A stretch of DNA of 64,000 nucleotides from Rhizomys pruinosus (GCA_009823505.1 VZQC01009601.1:1102469-1166468); one strand, 5' to 3'; counted from the first letter of the stretch, positions 12,186-23,065 are shown. Program-made: numbers and translations. Notes: a model not told the origin generated them from the sequence alone.

Positions 12186-12368
12186 TGCTTTTAGGTTTTT
12201 TTTTTGTTGTTGTTGTTGTTGTTTGTATTTTTGAGACAGAGTCTCCTTTGAAGTGCCAGCTGGCCTGGAGCTCGCTCTGTAGACCAGGCTGGCCTTGAAC
12301 TCACAGAGATCCTCCTGCCTCTGCCTCCTAAGTGCTAGGATTAAAGGTATGTGGCACCATGCCCGGCT
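12186..12368 (-). mobile_element. B1 SINE
   Basis: Tail with (TTG)n, then 'gagacagagtctcctttgaa', 'gaccaggctggccttgaact' and 'caccatgcccggc'. Near-full length. Confidence 0.9.
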
Positions 12369-12406
12369 TAGTTTTTTTTTTTTTAACATTTTATTTTTAA
12401 CCCATC

Positions 12407-12735
12407 CCCCTGCAGGAACTTATAAGAAGAAGAGTTTATTTGACTTTATGGTTCTGGATTCCAGAGGGATTAGTTTGTCGTGGCAGGGAGGTTCGGTGAG
12501 GTGGCTGGAGCAGGGGCAGAGCTAAGTGCTCACCTCTTCAAGCAGGCACAGGAAGCAAGAGTGGGACAGGGTATCTGGCAAGGCTTAGGAACTCTCTAAG
12601 TCTGCCCTCAGTGATGAGCTTCCTCCAGCATGGCCACGCCTTCTAAGATCTCCCAAAACAGCGCCACCAACTGGGGAGAAAATGTCCAAATACTCTGAGC
12701 CTATGGAGGATGTTCTCATGCAAATCTTCACGTTT
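12407..12735 (-). mobile_element. ORR1-like MaLR LTR
   Basis: Shares with 5930-6225 the block 'cttctaagatctcccaaaac' and 'ccaccaactggggagaaaat', plus 'tggcaaggcttaggaactct'. Minus-strand orientation inferred from the family. Confidence 0.6.
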
Positions 12736-12736
12736 A

Positions 12737-12921
12737 GATTCCAGAGGGGATCCCTGCAGGAAGCCAGGCAGCCAGACCAGAAGCACGGGTGAGCTTAGGG
12801 TTCACTGAGAGACCCTGCCACCCCACCTCAGTGAATAAGTGATGGGGGAGTACATGCAACATTAGCCTCATGCCTCCACATGTACACACACACACGCACA
12901 CACACACACGCACACACACAT
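12737..12921 (+). mobile_element. B3A SINE, 5'-truncated, with (CA)n tail
   Basis: Contains 'gttcactgagagaccctgcc' and 'catgcctccacatgtacaca', the 3' half of a B3A, ending in CA repeats at about 12886-12920. Confidence 0.55.
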
Positions 12922-13029
12922 CCTTTTACTATGAGTCCAATGAAAAGCCATGTAGTCTCTGTCATAACCCTGGTAAAATTAATTTCACTCATGCTTAATG
13001 CTAATACTTAGTTTTCATTTTATTTAGTC

Positions 13030-13238
13030 ATATTATTTTTATTTTATGTGTTATGAGTGTATTGCCTGCATGTAAGTGCACCCATGTCATGCAGTGCCTG
13101 AGGAGGTCAGAAGAGTGTGGTAGATCCCCTGGAACGGGAGTTATAGATGGTTATTAGTCACCATGTGGGTCCTGGGAATTGAAGCCAGGTCCTCTACAAA
13201 AGCAGCCAGTGCTCTTAACTGCTGAGTCAGCTCCCCAG
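13030..13238 (-). mobile_element. B2 SINE
   Basis: Body 'aggtcagaagagtgtggtag' and 'gtgggtcctgggaattgaag', head 'ctgctgagtcagctcccca'. Moderately diverged. Confidence 0.9.
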
Positions 13239-13359
13239 TTAAAATTTTTTTTGTAATGGTTTTAGCATATATATAAACCTATCCCTTATTTTGTAATGCA
13301 TTTTGGTAAGCCTTTCTTTGTAGTGTTTTTATTTCCCTTTGTAACAAATAATGCCTTAT

Positions 13360-13587
13360 GGGGCTGGAGAGATGGCCTAGCGGTTAAGAGCGCAGACCGC
13401 TCTTACAGAGGACCCGGGTTTGATCCCCAGCACCCACATGGCGGCCCAGAACCGTCTGAAACTCCAATTCCAGGAGAACTCCAGTTCTAGGGGAATCCAA
13501 GACCCTCTTCTGACCTCCGCGGCATTGCACGACACGGGTGCACAGACCTGCATGCAGACAGTACATTCATACACATACAGAAAAAAA
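13360..13587 (+). mobile_element. B2 SINE, first of a same-site pair
   Basis: Young-looking, CpG-retaining B2 (gcggttaagagcgcagaccg; acgacacgggtgcacagacc). Flanked by aataatgccttat at 13347-13359 and 13588-13600. Confidence 0.95.
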
Positions 13588-13600
13588 AATAATGCCTTAT

Positions 13601-13826
13601 GGCTGGAGAAATGACCCAGTGGTTCAGAGCACTGGCTGCTCTTGCAGAGGACCCGGGTTTGTTTCCCAGCAGCCATAGGGAGCTCACAACCAGTTGTAAC
13701 TCCAGTCCCAGGGGATCCGGTGCCTTCTTCTGGCTTCCATGGGCATTGTATGCATGAGGTGCACTTATGTACACACATGCAATATACTCATAAACATAAA
13801 ATAAAAATATTTAAGTAAAGAAATAC
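13601..13826 (+). mobile_element. B2 SINE, second of a same-site pair
   Basis: Second plus-strand B2 starting directly after the shared target copy. A third copy (ataatgcctta, 13827-13837) follows its tail. Two insertions therefore used the same target. Confidence 0.93.
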
Positions 13827-13837
13827 ATAATGCCTTA

Positions 13838-14640
13838 ATAAATATTTATATTGCCAGAAAATTACTGAATTTCAGGTTGTAATCTTTCCCAGAATACTAC
13901 AAAAATTGGTTAGTACAGAAAAGCAAGGAAGTGAAAATCTATATTACATGTAATTTTTATTGTTCTTTAAAAATTGTTTAGTTGCAGATAATTGAAGAAC
14001 CATAGTCCCTGCCTTCTCAAGGTCCCTCCAGTCCTCCTATCCTCTGGCAGACATTTTTTTCCAGTCAGAGGTCCTTGGGCTGGGAGTACTGACCCAGCTC
14101 GGCCTTCCTTGGCTGCCTCTTTCTGGCAAGTTCTGAATAGAGAACGTCACTCCCTGTGGGGCGGCTTCCAACAGAGCTCTTCCTCTCCTGTTTACTTAAC
14201 CTTCTCTGGGAATGGGTGTCTTGAAGGCTCCTTCAGGGTTGTCAATACCTGAACTGTGCTACCAGGGCTTTATCTCCCCGTCACATCAATGCACAGTGTT
14301 AAATCACAGCCACTGCTGACAATCACTCCTTTATTTGAAACATCTCTGACAGCAGGGGAGAGGTTGCAAAAGAGGACGCAATCTATTGCAAAAGAGAAAG
14401 GTCTCTTGTGTTGGGCTTAGGGTAGAAAGTGCCACTTCCTCTGTGGAGGGCCCTGTGAGAAGGAATCTCAATGCCAGATCAGAGCAGCCCTGGGATTAGA
14501 ACGGTTTGCGGTGTCCACAAGATGGGGTGCAGAGAAGGGGGATCCCTGAATTCCCCTTCAGCTGCCAGGACACAGGAGACAGTTCCCCAGTGGAAGGAAG
14601 CCTCACACTCACCTTGAACCGTACATGCCCACACCACAAA
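13838..14640. other. no recognisable feature
   Basis: Unique-looking sequence. Several open frames of 80-117 codons exist on both strands, but none shows homology or convincing splice signals. Confidence 0.45.
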
Positions 14641-14990
14641 GGGGCTGCAGCCCTCAAACAACCTCACACATATAAACCTCACATAGACACACACACACAC
14701 ACAAGACGTACACTGCACACATCACATACTGCTCACAGCATGATATACACTACAAACCTCACACACCTCACAATCACACATCACACATGTGCCACAAGCT
14801 GCACAGACACCCACCCATACCATACACTCCCTCATCCCTCAAAGAACCCTTACACATAGGACCTCACATAGATGCATGCCTCACACATGCACACTGCACA
14901 CCCAAAGCCTCATGCAAATGCACTACATACACTGCACAAACCTCACACTGACCTCACAACCACAAATACTACATATACCCACTGCAAGCT
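14641..14990. repeat. CA-rich imperfect low-complexity region
   Basis: Irregular repeats of cctcacac/catacac type, including a short pure (CA)n at about 14688-14702. It explains the Thr/His-rich open frames on the plus strand. Confidence 0.85.
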
Positions 14991-15084
14991 GCAGTGACTT
15001 CTGAGGATTTTTGGCTGTCGTGAGAGTCCTGGTGGATGCTCCTGCTGTGCAAGGTCCGAGGGAACTTCCAGCAGGCCTGCCAGA

Positions 15085-15203
15085 TGAAGTGTTCAAAGTG
15101 CTACAGGGCTGTGGTATCGCCAATGAAGTGTTCAAAGTGCTACAGGACTGTGGTATCGCCAGATGAAGTGTTCAAAGTGCTACAGGGCTGTGGTATCCGC
15201 CAA
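15085..15203 (+). repeat. minisatellite, 3 x 39-40 bp
   Basis: Units starting at 15085, 15124 and 15164 share 'tgaagtgttcaaagtgctac' and 'ctgtggtatc'. The second unit has one g-to-a change and the third an added c. No known family. Confidence 0.95.
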
Positions 15204-15451
15204 AGAGTGTCCTGTAGTTGGAGGTCACCGTCAGCAGTGGGGAAAGGGAGCGCGCTCGCTTTGGCTGTGCACACTGCATCTTATTGGCATTTTCTGTCTA
15301 TTCTAAGCTAGGTTAAAAAAATGGGATCTGATTGGTTGGCCTTGCTGCCCTTAGATTGAGTGTAAGAAGCGGCTTTTCACACACACTGGTATTTCCACTG
15401 CTAAGATTCCCGACTTTCTTTATTAGCATATTTTTATTGATTTTACATGAT

Positions 15452-15609
15452 TTTTTTTTTTTTTTGGTCTTTTTGAGACAGGGTCTCCCTGCAGCCCCAG
15501 CTGTCCTGGAACTCACTCTGTAGACCAGGCTGGCCTTGAACTCACAAAGATCCGCCTGCCTCTGCCTCCCCAGCGCTAGGATTAAAGGCATGCGCCACCA
15601 CACCCAGCT
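15452..15609 (-). mobile_element. B1 SINE
   Basis: Poly-T tail, 'ggtctttttgagacagggtc', 'gtagaccaggctggccttga', 'caccacacccagc'. Flanks share acatgattttt as target duplication. Confidence 0.94.
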
Positions 15610-16206
15610 TGACATGATTTTTATAAATAGTAATTTAACTATTATAGATTGCAAATACTGTCTCCAAATCTGCCACTTGCAGTTTTCAACATGTGTATGT
15701 AATGTGATGCAGTTAGCCAGCAGGTTCCTAATTTACACCATATGCGGTCCACACAGACACATTAGGTTGCTTTGCGTTGCCTAGTGGGTGTGTTGGGTTG
15801 TTATGTTGTGCCTTGCATTGTGTTGTACTGTGTTCTACTTCATTGCTTTTCATGTATTTTTTTTTCTATTGGTACTTTGAATTTCACTTTCCATTTCCTT
15901 CCTTCATTGTTTACCAATGTCAGTGAGAAAAAAGCACATTTTCCTTTTTTTCTATAATTTCTGGATTTCATTTTATAATTAGGAAAAGCTGGCTTCTCTG
16001 AACTCCTTGTCTTGAACAGCAGCATCAAGCTAGCAAGTCCCTTCTGAGCACTGCATTTCTGTGCTAAAGGGCAGTGTGGGGAGCTGCTCTCCTGGGGCTG
16101 GTCCTCCCAGTGCTCCTCCCGGTCCCATCGAGCATCACCCTGATCTCTCCTTGTTCTTCTTGCCTCAGTCTACCCTGCTTCAGCCATCAGCTCTGCCATC
16201 AGCTCT
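15610..16206. other. no recognisable feature
   Basis: T-rich, unique-looking sequence. Parts near 15630-15700 may derive from an old L1, but this is not secure. Confidence 0.4.
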
Positions 16207-16349
16207 CTAGTTCACTTTTTGTTGGTTTCTTTTTTGTTTTGTTTTTGGGGACAAAGTCTTACTATGTAGCCCAGGCTGACTATAACTTGTAATGCCCCTG
16301 CCTCAGTCTCCAGGTTCTTGGATTGCAGGCCCATCACCACACTTGGCCT
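16207..16349 (-). mobile_element. old B1-type SINE
   Basis: 'ggacaaagtcttactatgta' and 'gcccaggctgactataactt' mark an old 7SL-derived SINE in reverse orientation. Diverged. Confidence 0.6.
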
Positions 16350-17369
16350 CTGCTCCACATTTGAAGAGCTGAACACACATAGTGACATGGGTGTTTGTCA
16401 TACCTGGAGGGTGGGCTACATGTGTAGGACACCACAGCTGCACCTACCCACTGTGGTCTGTGACTGCTGTGTGATGCGGTTGAGAGGTGTCCATTCGGCC
16501 CTGATTTGTTTGGCAGATGAAATGATCACTTTGAATCTGTTTTTGGTTGAATATTGATGAGCAAAGCAGAAGTCTGTAGAGCGCTGGTACCTCATGCGGA
16601 GGCATTCTCTGCCATGGAGACCTTTGTTACAGAAATCAGGCTGAGAGGTCAGTGCATATATGACACAGTAAGGGATGGATGGGGACTGAGTCAAGGTGGC
16701 GGGGGTTGGGGGGTGAGGTGGACATCAGCTTGATCACAAATTCCCTGCAGGTGCAGATTAGTGGTAAATTGTGCTTTCTTCAAGTACCTCAGAAGATTAA
16801 CCAGGCTCAGATTTCTGGTGGAGAGACACGGTGACATGCCTAGTCCTGCCCACCCTCCTTCCCTCAGCAAGATCTAGCTTTCCAAAGCACACTACAGAGA
16901 AGGGGCTACCAGAGCTCAGAGGACTTGTGGGTGTCCTCTCTGGCGGTGGGGACAGGAGACAGGCAGCAGAGGAGGCTTGGGAAATCATGGGATGTGTCCC
17001 AACTGGCTTCCATAGGTTAGAACAGAGACAGTGGAACAAGAGAGTGAATGGAGAACCCACAATCCCAGCTCCCTCAGCTGCCTCCCGGAACGGAACTCCA
17101 AGACACTCGGGGATACCTGGGACACTGCATCCCTATTTCAGGGGAGGAACTACTCCCAGGTCCTAGGAGGGGGAACATCTGTTTGATCCGGAAAAAAAGG
17201 GGAGACCATGTTTGTTTGTTTTTCCTCTTGAAAGAGCATGGTTCCTCTTCATTATGTTCTGGAAAGTGCCAGCCAAGCTGCTTCGGACCAGCAGGAGAAC
17301 AGGTGCCATCCTAGAGGACAGAAGCGCTGCCTCCAGAGGTGGTTTCCCCAATCCATGGGACGGTCAGAT
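16350..17369. other. no recognisable feature
   Basis: About 1 kb of unique-looking sequence with scattered open frames up to 111 codons (16831-17166 plus), none with recognisable domains. Confidence 0.45.
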
Positions 17370-17735
17370 ACTTCCTGTCCTACCCTGTTTTCTGCTGCTA
17401 CAAAAACCTGAGTATGAGTGGTTTGTAAAGAAGTTTCTTTGGATCCTATCTCTGGAGGTTGAAACATCTAAGAGCGTGGTACTAGGTGCTCAGCATAGGG
17501 CGAGCCTCAGGCCACATCATAACATGGTGTAGACCCCATAGCAAGGCAGAGCAGGGCCAGCTCAGGTCTCTTTCTTCTTACAGTGCACCCTGGAGACCCC
17601 CACCTTCAGGGCCTCGTCTAGTCCTAATTACCCTGAAAGGCCCTACTTTTAGCATTAGCATTCAAATCTAGGGATCAAACTTCTAATACATGAACTTTAG
17701 GGGGACATAGTCACATAAAAACATCCTTTGTGATT
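17370..17735 (-). mobile_element. old LTR (MaLR-type) fragment
   Basis: 'cagggcctcgtctagtccta', 'attaccctgaaaggccc' and 'atacatgaactttaggggg' match the reversed 5' region of ancient mammalian LTRs. Exact family not assigned. Confidence 0.5.
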
Positions 17736-17860
17736 GTAAAAAAACTAGAACAATAGTTAAATAAGGAAAATGTATGCCTTACAGCTCTTGGAAAAAAACG
17801 AGGTAGATATATCAGATATGCGCGTTATATTTTAAGGCTTAAAAAAAAAAGAGTTACCTT

Positions 17861-18052
17861 GGACTGGAGAGAAGGCTCAGAGCACTGGCTACTCTTGCAG
17901 AGGACCTGGGTTCAGTTCCTAGCACCCACATGGCAGCTAACCACCTGTAACTCCAGGTCCAAGGAATCCAATGCCCTCTTCTGCTCTCTGTGAGCACTGC
18001 ATGGCATGAGTGCAGGTAAAATACACATAAAATAAATAAGAAAATATCTACT
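17861..18052 (+). mobile_element. B2 SINE
   Basis: 'ggactggagagaaggctcag', 'cacccacatggcagctaacc', 'ataaaataaataagaaaat'. Complete but slightly short at the head. Confidence 0.92.
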
Positions 18053-18070
18053 AAAAGTTACATCATGTAT

Positions 18071-18297
18071 GGGCCTGGAGAGATAGATGGCTCGGAAGTT
18101 AAGAGTACTGGCTGCTCTTTCAGAGGACCCAGGTTCACTTCCCAGCACCCACATGGCGATTAACAACGAACTGTGCATAACTCCAGTTCTGGGGGCTCTG
18201 ATGCCTTCTTCTGACCTCTGCGGGCATTACACTACACGGTGCACTTGCATGCAGGCAAAACACTCATGCACATAAAATAAAAATTAAAAAGTTGCAT
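18071..18297 (+). mobile_element. B2 SINE
   Basis: 'ggcctggagagatagatggc', body 'ctgatgccttcttctgacct', tail (A/T-rich). The preceding agttacatcatgta and following agttgcataatata are related, and a third similar string precedes the upstream B2. Confidence 0.92.
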
Positions 18298-18299
18298 AA

Positions 18300-18640
18300 T
18301 ATATTAGTTACTTGATAAAATATCCTGAAAAAGAAACGAGAGAATGCCGGGCGTGGTGGCGCATGCCTTTAATCCTAGCACTTGGGAGGCAGAGGCAGGC
18401 GGATCTTTGTGAGTTCAAGGACAGCCTGGTCTACAGAGTGAGTTCCAGGACAGCTGGGGCTACAGGGAGACCCTGTCTCGAAAAGACCAAAAAAAAAAAA
18501 AAAAAAGAAACGAGAGAAAGTGTTTGAGGGTGCAGTTTGTCATGACAGGGAGGATGTCTGGTCACATGCCACCAGCAGCTCACAGAAGAAAACAGCAAAC
18601 CTGAAAAATGGGTAGCTCATACTAAAGAACTCTGCTTCCA
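18300..18640 (-). mobile_element. LTR/MaLR-like fragment split by a B1
   Basis: Sequence on both sides of the B1 (18300-18345 and 18505-18640) reads as one diverged repeat of MaLR type (gtcatgacagggaggatgtc). Assignment is tentative. Confidence 0.35.
18346..18504 (+). mobile_element. B1 SINE, near-consensus
   Basis: A clean B1: 'gccgggcgtggtggcgcatg' start, 'gaggcaggcggatctttgtg', 'gaccctgtctcgaaaagacc', then poly-A. Perfect flanking aagaaacgagaga at 18331-18343 and 18505-18517. A good local consensus for B1 in this genome. Confidence 0.97.
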
Positions 18641-18654
18641 TGTGGCGATCCCCT

Positions 18655-18776
18655 AAGCCCACCCATCTATCTCCTCTTCTCCACCCCCGCCCCCATCCCT
18701 CCTCCTTCTCTACTTCCTCCATCTCCTTTGCCTCCCCGTCCCTCACTCCTCCTCCTCCTCCTCCTCTGCAGTCCAG
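18655..18776 (+). repeat. pyrimidine-rich tract with (TCC)n
   Basis: About 120 bp almost entirely C/T, including (CTC)n at about 18746-18770. It explains the Arg/Gly-rich frames on the minus strand. Confidence 0.9.
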
Positions 18777-19281
18777 ACCAGAGCTCAGGGGGAGCCGTGT
18801 TGTCCCCTTTTAGGGTGAATCTCCCCAACTCAATTAACCTAATGGAGGCCACCTGTCGGGCCCGAGGCTCGCATGTCTACATACTCCTCACTGGTGCTTC
18901 TGGAGGCTCATCTCCTAGATGACTCCAGATCCTGTCATGTTAATAATCAATGCTAACCAGCAGACATAACAGTACGGGTGCTATGGATTCGGGAAAGTCT
19001 CTATTCAGGTGGGAACATGTGGAGAGAGAGCAGGAGTAGTCCATAGATGCTGAATGCTTCCCTAAGCAACCTTCTTTGATTTTTGAAGACTCATCACAGC
19101 ACTCAACTAGCTCAGGGCACACAGAACACAGTCTATAAATCGGTTCCTGTTCTACAAGAGGCTCTGAGCTCCTGAAGGGAGAAACCGTGGCATATCTCCC
19201 CCACGCTCTCGGCTAGCTCAGCATTGGGGCCCAGCAGAGTGGGAATCACTACAGCGTGCCAGGCAGTCATCTTCCCCTTAG
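18777..19281. other. no recognisable feature
   Basis: Unique-looking sequence, no supported feature. Confidence 0.45.
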
Positions 19282-19294
19282 GAATACTTAGGTC

Positions 19295-19556
19295 GGGGGC
19301 TGGAGAGATGGCCTAGCAGTTAAGAGCACTGACTGCTCTTGCAGAGGATCCGGGTTCGATCCCTAGCACCCACATGGCGGCTGAGAACCGTCTGTAAATC
19401 CAATTCCAGGGGAATCCGACACCATCTTCTGACCTCCGTGGCATTGCACGACACGGGTGCACAGACCTACAAGCAGAGAATACATTCATACACATAAAAC
19501 ATAATAATAAAAAATAAAAATAATAAAAAGAATTTTAAAACTTTATTAAAAAAAAA
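19295..19556 (+). mobile_element. B2 SINE, first of a same-site pair
   Basis: Young B2 (acgacacgggtgcacagacc) with a long A/T tail. Flanked by gaatacttaggtc (19282-19294) and gaaatacttaggtca (19557-19571). Confidence 0.95.
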
Positions 19557-19571
19557 GAAATACTTAGGTCA

Positions 19572-19747
19572 GGCTGGGCATGGTGGTGCACACCTTTAAT
19601 CCCAGCACTCTGGGAAGCAGAGGCAGGCTGATCTCTGTGACTTCAAGGCCAGTCCGGTCTACACAGCAAGCTCCAGGCCAGCTGGGACTAAAGGGAGACC
19701 TTGTCTCAAAAAAATGAAGAAAAAAAAAAAAGAAAAGAAAAAGAGAG
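19572..19747 (+). mobile_element. B1 SINE, second of a same-site pair
   Basis: 'ggctgggcatggtggtgcac' through poly-A. It starts right after the second target copy and is followed by a third, acttaggtca (19748-19757). Confidence 0.94.
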
Positions 19748-19757
19748 ACTTAGGTCA

Positions 19758-20689
19758 AAAGAAATCACCATGATGGAAACTTTGTAGGACAGGTCATTTG
19801 GTCAGACTATCCCTGACATCATAGAAGGTCCTTGTGGTTCTGAGATGCTCATTGCTGGTCAGGCGGAGTCGCCGATCTGTGCATGAGGACATGCTCCCTC
19901 TCTACCTGAGCATCTCACTAGGTGGAAGGCCCTGGGGTCCGATGGCCTTCACTTAGACCTTCCTCCAACGTCATGTCCTGTTAGGACAAATGCGCCTAGT
20001 TTATAATTAAAGGAAAACTAGTCTATGCACAGGTAAAATGTAGAACTTTGGAAATTTTAAAAATGAAACAAAAACCAATCTTGTTCATAAAAAAACATTT
20101 TTTTAGACAAAAATACTAACACCTATATTGTGTGACTTTCCTGGGGAGATGTGAGCAAGTGTGAGTGTCTACTCACTTCAGACAGGTACAGACAACAGGT
20201 CAAAAGCAGTTCCACCAAAGTCTAGCTGTGTACATTCATTGGGGCTACTTGCAGGAGCATGGGTTACTCAAAGACAGATACATCATGAAAAGCCCACCCA
20301 GCAGGGAGCAGCCGCACCACAGAGTCTCTTCTCTCTGCACTGTACTGCTTCGCAACTGCTGGGATTGGGGCCTGTGATATTTGTAAGCTTCGTGAGTTTC
20401 CTGAGGCTTATGAGAGTCCCCCCCCCCCCAAGGAGGAGAAGGTTTCAGTTCAAAAGCTCCAACTGTCCATAGTCAGACTCCATCTTGGTCTATGTAAGCC
20501 TCCTTGATGACTGCAGGTCACTGTGAATGTGCTTCTATTCCTTAAAGCCGGTGGTTATAAACCATGTCCCCCCAAGTTAACACAGGCACTACATATGGAA
20601 TCTGACCAATGGTGGCCACCGCGCAAATGCTTTCCTATTTAAAGAGGTCCATATAACTTTATCTCATAAACCATATTCTACCAGAAAGT
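19758..20689. other. no recognisable feature
   Basis: Unique-looking sequence. A C homopolymer run lies at about 20420-20430. Open frames up to 103 codons lack support. Confidence 0.45.
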
Positions 20690-20829
20690 GGTCAGCTTTG
20701 TGTTACTATAATGGAATATCCGAGAAAGAAACTTAGGAAGAAAGGAAGTTTGTTCAGCTCAAAGTTATGGAGGCTCCAAGTTCAAGCTCAGGCAGTCCCT
20801 TTGCTTCTGGTGAGAGTAACAGCTGGTAT
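20690..20829 (-). mobile_element. MaLR-type LTR, right part
   Basis: 'gttcagctcaaagttatgga' and 'ggcagtccctttgcttctgg' are reversed MaLR LTR phrases. The element resumes after the insertion at 21794. Confidence 0.5.
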
Positions 20830-21793
20830 TGAAACAGTCGTGGGCAGACACCCCAGCTATCTTCGACGGGATTCTGACCCACTCTCCCCCAAGAACAGAG
20901 TGGGCAGACAGCTCTGAGTGCAAAGAGGAGGAACTTTATTGGCACTCTGTAAAACATCCTAGAGCGGACTGCCACGTAAGATTTAAACTGAACGAGGCTG
21001 GCTTGGTAGCAGCGGGATTATAGCTGAGAGCCATTTCGACTCGAAGCTCTGAAGGGGTTTTTTTTTTTGGGGGGGGGCACCTGAGCACGGTCCCCTCCAG
21101 AGCAAGCAGGTCTCCAGCCAGATTAATGGGAGCAAGGCCTGAAGACTAGAGTCTCAGGTGTCTGGTGACGGATGCAGGAATGAGTCCCTCTACCTGTAGC
21201 GGCTTGTGGGGTTCGGCAAGCTGGCTCCAGGGAGCTCCCTGCCTGGGCAGGACCCTCAGGAATAGGGAACCGGCAAGTTCACGGGGCCTGACCCTAAAAG
21301 CCTGGCTCCGAAGTCGTCCAGTCTTCGTCCTCCATCAAGTTCTAATTCTGAGGACTGTCCAGTTTTTCGAGGACCCAGCTGTGTCCTGATTTACTGGATC
21401 TCTACCGTACTCATGTCACAAAGTAACCATCAGTTCTGGCTGCTCTGACCTCCCTTGTAGGCTTCTCGCTGTTGTTTCTGACGTGATCATGTTTGCTCCC
21501 GGGCTCTCCGCCAAAAGCTGGAGCCCTCACGCAGCTGGAAGATTTTCGTTTCCCTCCTGATTGTTTTCCTCAGCTCTAGAGTCTCCGTTGCGGAAGCTCA
21601 GGACCTGGCGGGAAGCTCTGAACAGGGGCCCTTGGTACCCGGAAGCTCTGCACGGGGGGGGGGGGGGCTGGTACCGGAAGCTCTGCACTGGGGGTGGGGG
21701 GCTTGGTACCCGGATTCTCTGCACTGGGCCCTTGGTACCCGTCAGTGTCACATACTTGGTGGAGAACTTGGAGGAGTAAGTGGCCGCCTTTCA
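20830..21793 (-). mobile_element. candidate gammaretrovirus-like solo LTR
   Basis: On the minus strand the segment starts TGAAAG (reverse of 21788-21793), carries AATAAAG (reverse of 20934-20940) followed by a C/T-rich U5-like region ending in ctgtttca at 20830. This is the layout of class I (gamma) LTRs. It sits between two halves of a MaLR. Its U3-equivalent part contains short tandem repeats with a G14 run. I could not find a matching 4-bp target duplication, so the outer limits are inferred. Confidence 0.42.
21611..21745 (+). repeat. short tandem repeats with G-rich runs
   Basis: 'ggaagctctg' or a variant recurs at 21611, 21641, 21676 and 21712, each followed by a G-rich run and 'ggtacc'. 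The second unit contains 14 consecutive G (21654-21667). It lies in the U3-equivalent part of the candidate LTR, where direct repeats are common. Confidence 0.85.
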
Positions 21794-22060
21794 TCCTAAG
21801 ATATGGGGAGCGCTGGGTGGGGTCAACCTCGATTCCTTTTATAACAGCTCTCACATGGGAACTAACTCAGGGTCCTGTAAGAAAGAACTTAAAACATTCT
21901 TAAAGGACTTCACCTTCCAGTGGCCTCTCTCCAAGTCCCATATCTTAAGGATTCCATAGCACCTCCCACGACTGCCACACTGGGGCCTAAGCCTCTAACA
22001 GAGAGACCCTCAAACCAGATCCAAGAGGAAAACTCATGCAGTGTCACCGATGGGCATTCT
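21794..22060 (-). mobile_element. MaLR-type LTR, left part
   Basis: 'ataacagctctcacatggga' and 'gactgccacactggggccta' are reversed MaLR LTR phrases and continue the fragment at 20690-20829. Confidence 0.6.
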
Positions 22061-22420
22061 GCATAAGTATTAGAAGATGACCTCACAATGGCAGGAAGAC
22101 CAACGGGGTTACTTTCTGTGAAGTACAAGTGGATCTAGTTCTTCAGATTGTGTGCTTTTGAAAAAAAAACCCCTCCAGTCTCTTTATTAGAAATATTTTC
22201 TGGTCTTCTGGACACATTGCTCTGCCTTGAGTTTTGCTTTTGCTGTTTTACATTCTGTCACCTCCAAGCAGGCAAAATAAGGGCTTGCTTTCCCCAGAGT
22301 TAACACTTAAATATTTGTAGACTCTTATCAAGCACCAGCTATCTCCCTTCCACCATTACCTTGCCTACACCTTTGATCTTAATGCACAAGTTCTTTGATC
22401 ATTCTGGTACCTTGCTGTCC
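22061..22420. other. no recognisable feature
   Basis: Unique-looking sequence. Confidence 0.4.
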
Positions 22421-22465
22421 TCTCGACCGTATCAGCCCCTCTCGACCGTATCAGCCCCTCTCGAC
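22421..22465 (+). repeat. 19-bp tandem repeat, about 2.4 copies
   Basis: tctcgaccgtatcagcccc at 22421-22439 and 22440-22458, then tctcgac. The CpGs are kept in both full copies, suggesting a recent duplication. Confidence 0.95.
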
Positions 22466-22626
22466 ACATACCGCTTTGAGCATTCCATCTGGTCTTTGGC
22501 CAAAGCAATTGCATGACACACATTCCTTCTCTTTTCCATGATGTAAATTCCAGCAGCATCTGACTCAGCCCAAGGCATTCTTCTCAAGTATAACTAAAGT
22601 TCTCTTAAGGTAACAGTTCAGAGACA

Positions 22627-22735
22627 GGAACAATGGCACATGCTTGTAGTTCTAGCTACTCTGGAGTCTGAGACTGGAGGATTGTTTGAGCTTAGTTCCA
22701 GGCCAACATGGAAACCCTGTTTTTAAAAATTCAGT
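22627..22735 (+). mobile_element. old 7SL-derived SINE (B1/proto-B1 type)
   Basis: 'ttgtagttctagctactctg' and 'gagcttagttccaggccaac' resemble an old monomeric 7SL-derived SINE. Diverged. Confidence 0.45.
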
Positions 22736-23065
22736 GGTGTAATCTCTGGTAAGTTGCCCATGTTTCTGTAAATACTCCTTTAACCCATGTTCATGTGAGC
22801 AGCCCTGCTGAACTCATAGGATCACCAAAACAAACAAGCAAAGAAAAAAAGAAACCAACAAACATGACAAGAAGGTTGAAGGGGACTGGTTGGACAGAGG
22901 AAAGGGTTCAACAGAGTCAGAGAGAGACAGGAGAGGGAGGACAATCAGGAGTGATTATAATAAAAAATATGCATATACTAAATGTCATAATAAAACTCAT
23001 TATTGTGTATAGTTAATTCATACATACTAGCCAAAATGAAATTAAGTTGCCAAAATAAAAAAAAA

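Noticed and set aside
13377..13778. 133-codon minus-strand frame
   Set aside because: It reads through two B2 elements in antisense; B2s commonly give such frames.
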